A DNA stretch of 57,723 bases, taken from positions 116,935 through 174,657 of the forward strand of contig MNCI01001967.1 of assembly GCA_015680685.1 (NCBI GenBank), written 5' to 3'. The DNA is from Gnetum montanum. Taxonomy: Eukaryota; Streptophyta; Gnetopsida; Gnetales; Gnetaceae. Numbering within the stretch: position 1 is the first letter of the stretch; the number at the start of each line of letters is the position of its first letter. A program made the translations under genes and the position numbers. A model generated the notes under the pieces. It was not told where the DNA came from. It worked only from the letters and a program-made list of their open reading frames with translations, and made no database searches. Of the stretch, positions 21,261 to 33,754 are shown one piece after another.

Positions 21261-23340
21261 GGGACCTATGTAGAGGTAAAAATATATGTTTAGAGACCAT
21301 GGCCTTAAGTAGATAGATAATGATAGAAAATTAGGCACTGAGATGACGATTTAGAATAGTTTAACATACAAGCTTACCATAAATTCATTTGACCTGCTTA
21401 ACAGGTTAGCCCATATTCATATTCACTTTCGAGCGACATTAATTTTTGAAGCGAGAACAAGACATTGTCAAAATAATGAGGAAAAATGGAGTTCTATCTT
21501 TGCTTTTAGTAGGAACATACTGTAGGACCCCTAATAACCACTCTCTAAAAATTGGTACAATTTTTTTTCTTTTCCAATCCTCTAAAAACATGAGATTCTA
21601 CATACATTAGCAACTAATAAGGATGTGACTCATAATGATGGGATAATTACAGGGCTTGTGTACCTCCTTCCTTCATTAGACTTAACAAGTTGTTGATAGG
21701 ATGAGACCTTGCTACTTCTCATAATACTAAGTACTGATGCATCCATTGCATATCATCTATCTTTAGTAGCACTATGATAGCTAAAAAACTAGCATTGTCC
21801 AAGGTGATTGCTAACAATCTGCATCACTTGTGAAGCTAAAAACTATCAAACATTTGTGTGACTCACTTGTTTCAAGTTTTATTTACAAGCAGCACCAATG
21901 GTTATGGCTGGATGTTTTCCTAGTCCTCCATTATGTTTTTGCCATACAAAATCATTTAATCTATAATAGGCTTCAAATAATGGTTGGAGTCAAAAATGTA
22001 TAGGTTCCAACAACTTTGCCCATGCAATATGGCATTGCATTTTCACATTGAGAGCCATCCAACTTGAAGAATCCGGTTGCCATCCAGTCATGAGTCTGAT
22101 TTTCTTTAGGTTCTAACTACACAAACAAGGCTTGGCTCAACCATCATTTTTGGACTACACTGTGATATGCCCCCCAAGATAGGTGACCAGGGATTGCACA
22201 TGAGGTGGGTACACACTTACTAATGACATCTACATCATTGAAAACCTTCAGGCTTTGTGCAACTTAACCCCCTTGGGTCTAATGGCTTAGGATATTAAGC
22301 CAAAGTAAGCATATGTACGGTTAGGGTCAGATAGTGGTGCTTATCTCCACATCCAAGGCAGGGTGGATGCAAAATAAATAAACCATGTAACCCATCCATT
22401 CAAGGTATGGGGATGGTCCCTAAAAATATTACATGCTTCACACAATGCACACCAATCAAATGCATCATCTACCGAATTACTGAGATTTTAGGTGATTTGC
22501 TTATCTTAGGGCCATAAGGGCTTCTAATCATAATTCACGTGGGTTCATTTTACGTAAAGCAGATAAATATACAGGATCACACACATATTTTTCTTTCTTT
22601 TTTTTGTACAAATAAAAGAATATAATTATTAATAAATAAATGGGGTCAGCATATTGAAGTAAAAATAAATAAATAATATTTACATTGCATGAAAAGAAAA
22701 TCCAACTATAACATGATATAATAATTTGAACTGTGTGTCAGTTTGCGAAACATTAGTTTGGTTTGTCTTACACATAAATGAAAGATTTGGACTCAATTAG
22801 CAACTTACATAATCACGTTGAATTACTTGGAGCTTTGCATATAGATTCTTTATCAGCTTCAACGGTTCTTTTCCCTTGGCATCCAATTCATGATCTCATT
22901 GTAAGCATTTTGTTTTCTTTCTTCAATGTTAGATATCCCAAACTTAACAAACAAAATTTGAAAGTAGGGTTTGAATTTTTGGCAAACAAATCTGATTTAG
23001 GGGAAAATGAGGGTCTATGGCAAAATATGAAATTCTAGTTATCAATGGAAGTAGGGATTTCAGAGTGTTCTCTTTCAGCCTAAGGCAACTTCAGTCTTTG
23101 CAATTTCTTTAAGTGTGATGGCTGAAATGTGCAGAGTTTAGGCACAAAAGTTTTGGGCAAACTTTGCTTTTGTTTCACATGTGTACTGTCCCTAGCAAGA
23201 CCTTACAGTTTTGAAAAAAAACTACATATCTTGAGAGTGATACTAAGTACTGTGCATGCTTGAAACAAGGTACAACCTTTAAAGATATTCCTGGAAATGA
23301 GGCACATAAATTGTGACATTTACAATAAAAAGAATAGTCA

Positions 23341-23509
23341 NNNNNNNNNNNNNNNNNNNNNNNNNNNNNNNNNNNNNNNNNNNNNNNNNNNNNNNNNNNN
23401 NNNNNNNNNNNNNNNNNNNNNNNNNNNNNNNNNNNNNNNNNNNNNNNNNNNNNNNNNNNNNNNNNNNNNNNNNNNNNNNNNNNNNNNNNNNNNNNNNNNN
23501 NNNNNNNNN
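23341..23509. other. assembly gap (169 N)
   Basis: A run of 169 N inside family X copy 1, directly beside a dinucleotide repeat. ORFs spanning it are artefacts. Confidence 0.99.

Positions 23510-23541
<32 letters not shown>
23510..23541. repeat. compound (CA)n(TA)n microsatellite at gap edge
   Basis: CA units then TA units, up to the G at 23542. The repeat probably caused the gap. The equivalent place in copy 2 (near 43570) has no such run. Confidence 0.95.
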
Positions 23542-24583
23542 GTTTGATCACCATGATGGATTACCATGGTTTCAAATTGCTGAAATGTTCTTTATTAGAT
23601 TTTTCAGCCTCTCATGTTTTCACAATGAGAGAAATGTAGACTTGAACAAAGGACTATTCAATAATGGATTGGGACATGACAACTCTCTTGAGAACCCTTC
23701 AAAAACTGACCCAGAAATGTTCAACAAAACAGTACATGTGCACTTCACATAGACACCAAAAATCATCAATATGCATTAATTTTTTTTATTTTAAAATGAG
23801 TACTCAATGGTCCCTTTGGTCATCCAGCTTTCACACACCAAGTCCCTCCAACCCTACAACATCTTGTAGCCGATACAAGAAGAACACCAGGGTTGGATAA
23901 AATGGTGGGGGCTAACACCACCAAGCACCTCCAAGAACTAAGTCCTTGTAACCCACACAAGAGATCACCAGCCTTGGATAGAATGATGGGGGCCATTTCT
24001 TTTATAAAACAAAAATGATCCCAAAAACATGAAATACCAAGTGCAGATGACACAAGGAATTGCTACTCATAAGCCCAAACATGCATACCAAAAATCAGAT
24101 CCAAGACACATGGAAGACTCCATGCATGACTTACAACTCATGAGAAATCCGGCATGCTCTCATGAAATAGTCCTCACTTGTCCAAGCCAATACAATTGTA
24201 AGCATCTACTAAAAATTTTGCATAACAAGGGTTTGGAATACACATCTTTAAAGTTGTACTTGACCAATTTGGGGAGGGACAAGACACCTCAAGTTTGGGT
24301 AGTTGTCTAGCCAAAGCCTTAAGAGTTAAGCTTCAAATTGCAAGTCCAAGTTGCTGCTACAATTCTCCTACAAAATCAGGGAAAATCAGTCCCTCAAGTC
24401 AGCTAAACAATCCTTAAAAATCAGTCACAAAAGCCTTCGACAACAGCAGCAAAATAATCCTCTCAAGAGCCCATAAGGACACTCAAAACAACCCAAGAGA
24501 TGGCTGAGAACAAGAAAGAACAACCACTCTCCCTCTCCTCTTCTTAACTCCTTATCTTAAATTAGCATAGACTCCTCTCTTTG

Positions 24584-25059
24584 GGCAAAAGTGTCTTGGA
24601 GAGCAAACCCACCCTTCTATTTATAGGAGGAATGAAACCCCAAGGCTTGGACACAAAAGTCCACTTGATGGATCCACTCATCTAATATTTTTGACAATTC
24701 ATGGCATCTTTGATAATCAAGCTCTCACCTAAGAAAGTTAAATAGGAGTGGTTTTGTGAGAAAGACATCACTCAAGAGGGTCACATGGGAGTGAAAGTGA
24801 CAACACTTAAGAGAGTCACATGGCAAAAGTGTCTTTGAGAGCAAACCCACCCTTCTATTTATAGGAGGAATGACACCCCAAGGCTTGGACACAAAAGTCC
24901 ACTTGATGGATCCACTCATCTAATATTTTTGACAATTCATGGCATCTTTGATAATCAAGCTCTCACCTAAGAAAGTTACATAGGAGTGGTTCTGTGAGAA
25001 AGACATCACTCAAGAGGGTCACATGGGAGTGAAAGTGACAACACTTAAGAGAGTCACAT
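24584..25059. repeat. 238-bp tandem duplication holding a promoter-like box
   Basis: 24584-24821 and 24822-25059 are nearly identical. Each contains GGCAAAAGTGTCTT, CTATTTATAGGAGGAATG (TATAAATA on the minus strand) and CATCACTCAAGAGGGTCACA. The second family X copy has this block once (from about 44526). The duplication doubles the putative promoter of this copy. Confidence 0.85.
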
Positions 25060-25364
25060 GGGGAGTGAGACAACACTTTAGAGAATCTCATGTCCCTTAT
25101 TAAATATGTCCTTTGTCCCTTAGCCATCAATATGAAGTACCTTGGTAGTGTTTAAAATTTATCTTATTTTGGACACCTTCAAAAGTCATAAATTTTTTTA
25201 TACATTTTACATAAAACAAGCAAAAATGGTATAGCTACTAAGGTACAATTTAAAATTTCTGTTTTAATCAAACCAAAGAAACTATATGTTCACAAGGCAT
25301 TATTATTATTATTAATAAAATGCATAAGATACAAAGGTCACATGTACAAATGTGGGCCACTACA

Positions 25365-28058
25365 GAGTGGTTGTGTGAGAAAGACATTACTCAAGAGGGT
25401 CAAATGGTTCTCACCTACTTTACCCCTTTAAAACAAAATTTGTTGATGTGATCTTGAACAAACAATATATTATCGATTTTGTTTAAGACAGATTTCTTAA
25501 CGATATAGAAATTTGTGCACCAATAATTAAAAGCCTTGATATGGCAAGACAATTTCTACATTTTTCCTACATCCAAGTTTCAGCCTTAGAGTTTCTTGTC
25601 CACTAGATACTTCTCCATTCCTTAAGTTGTATGACAAGTCCTTCTGATCTTCTTGCTAACTAGTCTTATCCTTTCTTGTGCAAATCAAATTTGAATCACA
25701 TTCTTAATGATCCTCATTGCAATGTCTTACTCCACATTCAATAACCATTTTCTTGATTTTAACATTGTCAACAAGAATCTATTATTAATGGAAACTATTC
25801 AAGCTTCAAACACCAAGAACTTATGGTTCTTTAAAAATTGTTTGATTTTGATTCTTTAAACTTGTAATTACTTCATTTATAACATTGCATTGTTGTTATC
25901 AATTTTTCCTTTCTAAAACCTAAGGGTCAATGATACTCTTTAGTCATGCTCTCCTTCAATTCATGCAAGAAAGTTACTAGTCATCTCCTTCAACATGTTT
26001 GTTACCTCATTGCAATATATGACTTTTGAATCCAATATTGATTTCTTCATCACGTTCTTCACCACATTGCACTGATGTTATCAGTTTGTCATTTCTAAAA
26101 CCTAAGGTTCAATGGGATTTGTAGTCACGCTCTTCCACAATTCATGCTGCAAAGTTTATTCTTGAGAAGAATTTGAGGTACCTATTATAAACATTTTCAC
26201 AATGTCATATGTATAGAGGTGAACAAAAATGGGGAAGAAGGACTCCCTCCATGGACAAATGTGTAGGGCTAAGAACCCCTTTAATCATTGTTCCTATAGT
26301 GTCTTGTATTTGCTCTAAACTTCAATGTTCTCATTCATCTAATTTTTCATATCCACTCATTATATTATCCTAATTTTTTGTCTCAATATTTTCCAAAAGA
26401 AAAAAGAAAAAAGAAAAAAGATTGATTGTACTTAACCTAACCAATCCTCTTATGAAACAAAAGTTGAACTACATTCTCAATCATGTCTTTGACCATATGT
26501 AGGTTGCACTTCATACCTTAAGTTTTTTATTCAATGCTAACTATTGTGCATCACTTTATATAAGTAGAAATTCATTATTCATGTAAATTTCTCAATTAAA
26601 GACATTAATATGCAAATGCATCTACTTTAATTATTAAATTATGTTTTACCAATCATCCTCTAATAGAAATGTCTTTTTATTTATTTATTATTCCCTTTCT
26701 TGGTTGCAATTGCAATTTGATCTTCTTAATTGAATTACAACATTTGATAGTAAATTTTCCAATTCCACATATTGAATAATGTTCTAAATTATTCTTGTTG
26801 TTGCTCATCTTACCTACTGTTTTCCTACACTCTAACGCACTATATTATACTTTACAATGGATTCTTTCATTTTTAATGTTACATGACACATGGCCCTTAT
26901 TTAGCTTTGCTAAATGTGCTTGTTGTTAACCACTTTTCAACAAAAACTTAAAACCAAACTTGGATTCTGTTCTTCAATCATCCTCTAACCAAAATATCTT
27001 TTTAAATATTCATTATTCCTTTTATTTATTGTAATTGCATTTTGATGTTAATTCAATTACAAATGTCGTTTTGAATTTTCACTTTTCACAAGATAAAGAG
27101 CATGCTAAATCATTCTCATTGTGATGCACCCCTCTTGAGTCATTCCTCAAAGTTATTGCTCATCTTACGTATCATGTTCTTACACTATAATGGGCTACAT
27201 TGTACTTAAATTTTGATTCTTCAATTTTCAGAGTTGCAAAATTAATGTCACTTACTACTCTTAAAAAGTTGCAAAATTAATGTCACTTATTACTCTTAAA
27301 AATCAATGTCACTTACTAGGCTCCTCTAGTAGTAGTTGATTGTTGGTAACCATTTCTCAATGAAAACTATAGGTAAAGTGAGATTGCATTCCTCATCTTC
27401 CTTCCCCAATTTTCTTACTTATGCAACAAACATCAACAGAGAGAGCATAAAAATTCTCCTTATCACCTTGTTCATGTTCTTGAACAGCCTCAACAATTGC
27501 ATGTGTTTTTCTAACATTGAAAGAGTTAGTAAATGTAGTGGGCTTTCTCAATCCTTGAACAAACTTCCTTGTTGCCTCTTGGTCCCACAATTGTCAAAAT
27601 AGTTATAAGACTACTACAAGTGAAAGACAAGTTTTTAAATGTAGATTAGTGAATTTTTTTCAATTTCATTTGTTGTTTCCTAAATGAATGTTGCATCCCA
27701 TTTTTCATTGTTCAAAATTTATGCACCTCTTCCTCTCCATTCCACTTTTTGCTTGTTTTTGTAGCTCTTTCGTACACTAGATTGTTCAACCATTTTAATT
27801 TCAATTAGTCAACAACAATCTATTATTAATGGAAACTATTCAAGCTTCAAACACCAAGAACTTATGGTTCTTTAATAATTGTTTAATTTTCATTCTTTAA
27901 ACTTGTAATTATTTCATTTATAACATTGCATTGCTGTTATCAATTTGTCCTTTCTAGAACCTAAGGTTCAATGGTACTCTTAGTCATGCTCTCCTGCAAT
28001 TCATGCGGCAAAGTTTTTTCTTGAGAAAAATTCAGGGTATCTATTATAAACATTTTGC
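25365..28058. repeat. AT-rich degenerate repeat region
   Basis: No gene. It begins with a 43-bp fragment of family X. Blocks 25765-26260 and 27811-28100 are copies of one another (shared CTATTATTAATGGAAACTAT, CTTCAAACACCAAGAACTTA, CTATTATAAACATTTT). GTTGCAAAATTAATGTCACT is duplicated at 27233 and 27267. An arm-like GAAGAAGGACTCCCTCCATG at 26238 resembles the foldback arm at 28059. The small ORFs here show no conservation. Confidence 0.55.
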
Positions 28059-29113
28059 AATGTCATATGTACAAAGGTGATCAAAAATGTGGAAGAAGGA
28101 CCCCCTCCATGGACAAAAGTGTGGGGGTAAGGACCCCCTTAATCCCACAAATGAATAGAAAGTTGGATCTATTTTGGATCTTAGTTTAATCGCAACCTAG
28201 ACCATGGAGCCCTTATACTAGTTGATAATGGGAGAAAGCCTCTTTGGTGAGGATAGTACGAACCTTGTGAGTTGGAGTATAGGAGGTTGGTTGAGCATGA
28301 AGAGCAACACTGCAATGAGGTGGCCAAGAAAAAACATTGTCGGAGAGACCTGCGTGAGGTGACAATTAGATGTGAGATGGAAGATGATTTGTGTAAGCAA
28401 ATTAGGGAAGAGATGCAGCGTGAAGAGCAAGAACAAAGGGAAGGGGATGCTGCAGAGTAGGAACAACAAGAAAAAAGAGAGATTTGAAGAGGATAAACTA
28501 AGGCAATGCTAGAATGAGGCTCACGAAGCCAATGCCTGCTATTGGCTCCAAATGAACCAATGCCCATACGTGATCATGAAAGTAATACAAAACACTACGT
28601 GGCATGCCCTACGTAGGTACATTAGGAAAACCGTAGCAAAATTCCACTTGGATGGGATAGGGGATCATGTTGAGCACATGCAACGAGAGTAAAAGTATAA
28701 AGAATTCCAACAGGCTACTACGTTCATTGCAACTGAGCATCATTGGGTGGTGTTAGATGCAGGAACGGGTTCGGTGTTCTTGTGAGAGGCTGCCAAGATA
28801 GCTTTAATGTCTATGGGTTGGGTGTGGGGCCTTTTGCTTCTCTACTGTGTTTGCTATTTTTATCTTGGATTGATATACTGCACTGGTGCTTGACCCATTT
28901 ATGTTGGAAGGAACGTGGCGTAAGTGAGGGGGATGGATGCAATTTGGTCATTTTGGTTGTTTTGGGATCTATTGGTATTAGGGCTCCATGGTCTAGGTTG
29001 TTTGGGATGTTTAACATCCCTACAGTTATTAAGGAGGTTCTTATCCCTCCACTTTTGTTCATGGAGGGGGGTCCTTCTCCCCCATTTTTGTTCACCTTTG
29101 TACATATGACATT
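28059..29113. mobile_element. foldback element with about 150-bp inverted arms, carrying a J-domain gene fragment
   Basis: The left arm 28059-28143 starts AATGTCATATGTACAAAGGT. It is the near-perfect reverse complement of 29028-29113, with shared GAAGGACCCCC, TCCATG and ACAAAAGTG. Inner arm parts continue with AACCTAGACCATGGAGCCCT at 28194-28213 against 28980-28999. Between the arms lies a coiled-coil/J-like coding fragment on the plus strand. Satellite-like AT-rich DNA lies outside. No transposase is present, so movement would have needed an enzyme from elsewhere. A target duplication was not identified. Confidence 0.7.
28236..28785 (+). pseudogene. coiled-coil/J-like domain protein, copy A
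   Basis: The open part 28272-28460 gives an Arg/Glu-rich coiled coil (QIREEMQREEQEQREG). After one stop and a frame change it continues to CPYVIMKV at 28560, then ALRRYIRKTVAKFHLDGIG and ATTFIATEHHWVVLD, ending with a stop near 28780. The last 70 residues line up with a J domain; the HPD tripeptide reads HLD. It matches copy D (51.8-50.4k minus) and copy F (57.4k) across the J region and copy B across the coil. J domains stimulate Hsp70 ATPase through HPD, so this copy would not function even if expressed. Confidence 0.65.
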
Positions 29114-29748
29114 ATTACAATGTAACAATATCCACTAGCACCTACTTTTCCTTGTAGTGGTTAATTGTTCTTACCTACTTTACCTTGATCTTCATTAATT
29201 ACAATTTCATTTAAACTTGTCTATCTCAAGAATTAATGTTGGATTATAATATTAATCATTTGTCTTTTAGTGTATATCATTTGCTTTAGACTTTTTAATG
29301 TTCTGATTCATCTAAAATTGTTCATTGCATTCTGCTCAAAGGTTGAGTAGCCAATTTTTAAAGCTACATCACTAGTGTTACATATTTAGTTGTCTATTGT
29401 CTTTACTTAAACTTTTAAATATCTTGTTATACTAGTTTCACACTTAATTTCATTGAATCCAACAACCTAGCCGATAATGATATCTTTGATAACAATGTAA
29501 TAATATTCTTTAACACCTACTTTAGTTTTTAGTTGTTGATCACTCTTGCCTATGAAGTACCATCATTGTACTTGTATCTTGAGCTTCATTAATAGTTACA
29601 TGTCAATTTGTTACATCAAAAACTAATGTTGACTTGTATTTTTAATCATTTCTCCTACAATGTCTTGCATTTGCTTTATTCTTCAATCTTCTTGTTCTTT
29701 TAAAATTGTTCATTATGTTCTTCTCAATGGTTGATTCACCCATTCTTC
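29114..29748. repeat. AT-rich satellite-like repeat
   Basis: Same repeat as at 35660-38285: CTTTAACACCTACTTTAG near 29508, TTCTCAATGGTTGATTCACC near 29726 and similar phrases. No coding content. It is interrupted at about 29749 by the LINE-linked insertion. Confidence 0.6.
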
Positions 29749-30600
29749 AAGTTTGTCCTTTTCCCCTTGCTCCTACTCATTGGCCTTCTTTTCCCTTCAC
29801 TCTTGTTCTTTGCGCTGCAACTCTTCTTTGATTTGTTTGATTAAAACATTTTCCATTGCATATCTAATGGCAGCTTCATGTAGGTTCCTCCTATGTTGAT
29901 TTTCGTTAGACACCTCGTTTTGGCGTTGCTCCTTCTACTTCTTTGTCTACCTATATTCCAGATCACACACATGCCACTTTGCCTCTTGTTGGGCTGTCTC
30001 TTTCACTTGAATCCTCACAGAAACTTTTTTAGTTGCCCTAGCCAGATTGGTGTTGAATTTTTCTTGGAGTTCCTAGCGAATCAATTTGGTCAATGTCAAG
30101 GTTATCTCTTGCAAATTAGGCACTGGAACTATGATGGACTCATGCCAATCTTTGGATCCCTCCACCCCAAAACACCTTGTGCATTATGCACTAAAGACGA
30201 GGCCAATAATTCCATAACTCGTAGTCTTCTCGTAGACCAGTGTAAATGGCACCTGTTGGACAAGGGGCAAGTCCAACAGCCGCGTGGCTTTCGAAAGTGC
30301 TAGGATCATCCTTGAATGATGAACCCTATGCTATTGGCACAATGAGGCAAGAAAGAACTTTGGAAAGTGAAGTCTATGGCACAATCGTAGACATTTCATA
30401 AATGTGAAGTGTGCTCTTTGTAGCTTTCATATGTTTCCAGATTGCACAAAGTAATGGTCTATTAGCTTAGTAGCATCCTGCCACAAAGGTAGTAGAGAAA
30501 AATTGGGAACTTGCCCACTACGAGTCTTGGGAACGGGCCCATTAAAGAAACCCTTGGAGTCTTGTAGGCCTATGCTAGTAGGGGGCAATTTCCACTAGCT
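29749..30600 (-). pseudogene. coiled-coil protein of the J-like family, copy B (J domain missing)
   Basis: Read from about 30600 down: LQDSKGFF, TRSGQVPNFSLLPLWQDATK, LIDHYFVQSGNI, FPKFFLASL, then a long Arg/Gln/Glu/Lys coil (MENVLIKQIKEELQRKEQE) that stops at the satellite border near 29749, before the J domain. It lies directly after the zinc-binding tail of LINE ORF2, in the same order as at 41.0-42.7k. Stops and frame changes show it is dead. The N-terminal block is shared with copies C and D, so it is a real conserved domain of unknown role. Confidence 0.6.
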
Positions 30601-30679
30601 AAGATAGAAGAATCACCTAGCCATCCCTTGCAACCATGCCCCATAGCACCTGGTTACCATGATATGCCTCACACACTAG

Positions 30680-31250
30680 CTTGAAAGGAGGTGTTACACC
30701 CATTGCAATGGTCGCCTCTTGCCACAACTAGAAACCAAGGGCAGCAACCTGGGTGGGAGGAGGGAGTAGCTTTGATTGAAAGATCAATGTGTTGCAAGCA
30801 TGCAACAAACACCAAAGGATCGTGGTTGCAAGATTGTTCCTGTCCAGCTGTATTGGTGCTTAGCACTAGATGTCAGCTGAGAAGCGGTGCTGGTAAACAA
30901 AGTGACACAACATTTTAGCTTCAGACCTGCAGAGGGGACATGTGTCATTGATATTAATACCTTGTATCTTTAGCAAAATGCGCATGAGCAATGCGGCATG
31001 GGACATGAGCCAAAGGAAAGATTTTGTTGTTTTTTTTTGGCAATTGCCCCACCCAAATTGTCTTCCATCCTGTTATAGTTGGGTATTTAGTTTTAACAAT
31101 GTCGCGCGATTGTGCACCTTGCATTCCCCATTGGGACACCACATGCACATGCCTACAGATATTACGGCAAACATGCAAGTTCCAAGTTCCTGTTGTCCAT
31201 GTTTGGTGTTTGTTTTGCAAGATAAGAATTCATTGAACTGAATTATCAGT
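30680..31250 (-). pseudogene. LINE ORF2 C-terminal zinc-binding (RVT-type) region
   Basis: Across several frames the minus strand reads WKTIW, LPKK-KIF, CPLCRSEAKML-HFVY, FSADIW: the Cys/His-rich tail found after RT in plant LINE ORF2. It goes on with LW(Q)EATIAMGVTPPFKL before the coiled-coil ORF. The plus-strand copy at 41040-41440 has the same order. Confidence 0.6.
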
Positions 31251-31644
31251 CTCTTGTATTAGCTGGTTAGTGAGGTTCTAGTATCCCATTGTAATGGCAT
31301 CATCAAATATGAGAATGCCTAGACCCCCCATCGGCTTTGGCCTAGCCATAGTCTCTTGGTAGACAAGATGCATGCGCTCACCCCCTTATCCCCTGACCAT
31401 ATAAGATTTCATACTAGTTGGTCCACTTTGTGGATGATTTCTTTTAGGGATGAAGCAACAAAGTAGCAAATCTTGTGATGGCAGGTAACATAGAAGCCAC
31501 AATGATAATTTTTTCTTTCCTAGTTAAGAAGCATGTGGTCCAGTGCCCAATCCTCTGTTGCAGTTTTTGGATTAATTTGAGCCATGACATCTTCCTGTTC
31601 GAAGCATACATTGGCATCCCTAAATAGGAGTCCTACACCATTCC

Positions 31645-32620
31645 CTAAAGAATACCAAGCTCTTGGTAGACCTGGCCCTTGATTCTACTATTTGCTTTAA
31701 AGAAGTGTATCATAGACATCCCTTTGTTGAGTTCTAGCCCCACCTCTTTAACCATCCTGCACAATGTCCTATTCACGGCCCGAGCCTTGGGCACTGTAGC
31801 GTGAGTAACCATGATAGTATCATCAACATAATGTTCTGTCAAATAGTTCACCCCAACAATTTCCAGCAGCCTCATCCTTTCCTTTTTACAATTTAGATTC
31901 ATTGTGTCCATTGCTATAAGGAATAAGTATGGAGAGAAGGGGTTCCCTTGCCACAACCCTTTGGTAGGGAAGGAGAACCCGCAAAGTTTCCCATTAATAT
32001 CAAAGGAGCATGCACCCGAAGCTTGTAAGTTAATGCATAAGTTTGCAAACTTCGAGTGAAGTCCCTTTTTTAGCATTATTTCCCCGAGGGCATTCTGGTG
32101 GACGGTATCATATACTTTCGTGCTATCACGTTTGATACACATACTTGGAAACTTAGCTTCCTGGATGGAGTGCATAATCTCCTGCAATGGGATGATCTGG
32201 ACTTGAATAAATCTTTCTTTGATGAATCTAGCCTGCTAGGCATTCACCAGAGTTGGCATCAGTGGCTGCATTCATCAGACCAAAATTTTTCTCAAGATTC
32301 ATAGAAGGCTATTGTAAATCCCAATGGGCCTAAAATTGGATAGCTCAATATGGTTCGTGGTCTTTGGAATGAGCACGATTTTGGAACAATTGATCTTGCG
32401 TTGAACTTGCTGCCATTTAAGCATAAGGTTGAAGGCATCTAAAATATTCTTCCTGATTATGTCATCATATTCCTTGAAAAATTCGATGGGCCATCCATCA
32501 GGCCCTAGAGCCTTTCCAGCTTCCAGTGAGGCTATGGCCCACTCGAATTCCCGTTGGGTAATAGCCTCAAGAAGCTTTTGGTTCTCCTCCATCCCAACCA
32601 CCAGTTGGATCTAAGTTGAC
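31645..32620 (-). pseudogene. LINE reverse transcriptase
   Basis: ORF2 RT in two open blocks. 32601-32299 has AITQREFEWAI, GPDGWPIEFFKEY, KIVLIPKT and NFRPIGIYN. 32187-31645 has the palm: STKVYDTV (FDTV-like with the Asp-Lys-Ala region altered), GLWQGNPFSPYLFLIAMD (usual Asp in GDPLSP changed to Asn) and HYVDDTIMV, the catalytic YVDD-type motif. It would copy LINE RNA at nicked DNA in the nucleus. A frame change near 32250 and the altered residues indicate a dead copy. Confidence 0.8.
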
Positions 32621-33448
32621 ATCCGGGGGCTTTCTCTCCTGCTCTAGATGCCCACACAATACTTGTGCATTGCTTGGGCAATGTCATTGGTCTCATGGAT
32701 GATGTTACCCTTGTGAATTAGGTGATGCTTTTGTTGCAACAAAGAAAAACCGGGTGTTTCTGTCACCATCCTTCAGCCAATGAACTCTTGAACATTGCTT
32801 ACAATACTACTTCTCTTTAGTTGACAACTCCTAGAGTTCATCTAACAACTCTTGTTCTACTTCTTCCAAGGACTCATCCAACTTTTGTCCAGCCTGGATT
32901 TCAATCAACTTTTTCTTTAGCTTTGTTTTGATCACCTAGAAGAAATATTTCTTGGCCATCTTCCTAGTGTGAGTTTCTATCTTAAGCTTGGTGAGGCCAT
33001 GCTTCAGAAAGTCTTGGGGATCCATCGAAGAAGGGTAGTTAGCCTAGATGCCAACAACTAGAGGCTACATCCAGGGTTTAGACAATAAAGTCCTCTCAAA
33101 ATGAAAAGGTGATCAAAGGCCTATCGCTCCTAGTAGTGAACTTGGACCTTGTAGCTCACTAGGATGTCAATGCTAACCCAGACTTGGTCAATCTTGGACA
33201 TGATCCTATCCTACCCCTGCTTCCTGTTACTCCTCGTGAAAAGGCATCCCTTCATATCCATGTCCAATAGGTCATGAGAGTAGAGGAAATGTAGGAAGTG
33301 TTGACTTCCTGGTAGGACCTTAGTACCTCCTTCAATATTCTCCCAATAATGGAGCCTTTGATTGAAATCTCCAATCAGAATCCACTATCACCAATCAAGA
33401 ATCAATTGCGTGATCCTCATTAGCTCATGTAGTTGTTCCCCCCCAGTC
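32621..33448 (-). pseudogene. LINE ORF2 endonuclease-RT linker, degraded
   Basis: The sequence is clearly continuous ORF2 by position and by short matches (for example HEKLTLR-like and LDESLEEVEQELLDEL-like stretches near 32820-32890), but is split by stops. It includes the second half of the endonuclease near 33100-33400. No separate gene. Confidence 0.5.
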
Positions 33449-33754
33449 CTACGGTCTGTAGACATTGGTAAGTGACAACCCAATTGATGGCAGAAATATG
33501 ATCATGCTCCAGGTTGAGGACTCAACTAGATCAAAAGGCAAATGTGATAGAGTTGCAAGTCTACCTGCCCATCCCTGATAGGCAACAAAGTGGGCATGCC
33601 AACCAGCCCAACACAACATGTGACATTCTCTGTGCTGTAGTTTGGTTTCTTGCAAACACACCACATTGCAATCTTCCCCATGCACAATTTTTTTCATAGG
33701 ACTTTTTTTATAAGGTGTACTCTAATCCCTACAATTCCAAAAAAGAATTTTCAT
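33449..33754 (-). pseudogene. LINE ORF2 start: AP-type endonuclease
   Basis: An ATG at 33754 opens MKILFWNCRD, the usual start of plant LINE ORF2 (WNCRG). After a stop and a frame change, 33697-33449 continues KKIVHGEDCNVVCLQETKL, which carries the conserved Gln-Glu-Thr metal site, and ends near LTNVYRP. The endonuclease nicks target DNA for priming. Confidence 0.7.

Larger units (their letters stand above)
21521..25364 (-). mobile_element. family X copy 1: long non-coding element, TGTAG...CTACA ends
   Basis: Starts TGTAGGACCCCTAATAACC and ends GTGGGCCACTACA, with 5-bp terminal inverted ends as in LTRs. It aligns in order with 39558-45112 and 47587-50360. No protein-coding block is visible. 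A TATAAATA box on the minus strand (24618-24625, duplicated at 24856-24863) suggests the true orientation is minus, starting TGTAGTGGCCC. It may be a very long solo LTR (about 3.6-3.8 kb) or a non-autonomous LARD-type element. No target duplication flanks this copy; a 43-bp piece of the same family follows at 25365-25407, so the right end is rearranged. Confidence 0.6.

Noticed and set aside
21206-21280. Functional tRNA gene
   Set aside because: Boxes A and B are present but acceptor and anticodon stems do not form.
23175-23639. Several ORFs spanning the N run
   Set aside because: They are created by translating through 169 unknown bases.
28181-28567. Cys/Ser/Leu-rich minus-strand frames over 28.2-28.6k
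   Set aside because: Shadow of the Glu-rich coiled coil on the plus strand, which is supported by three other copies.
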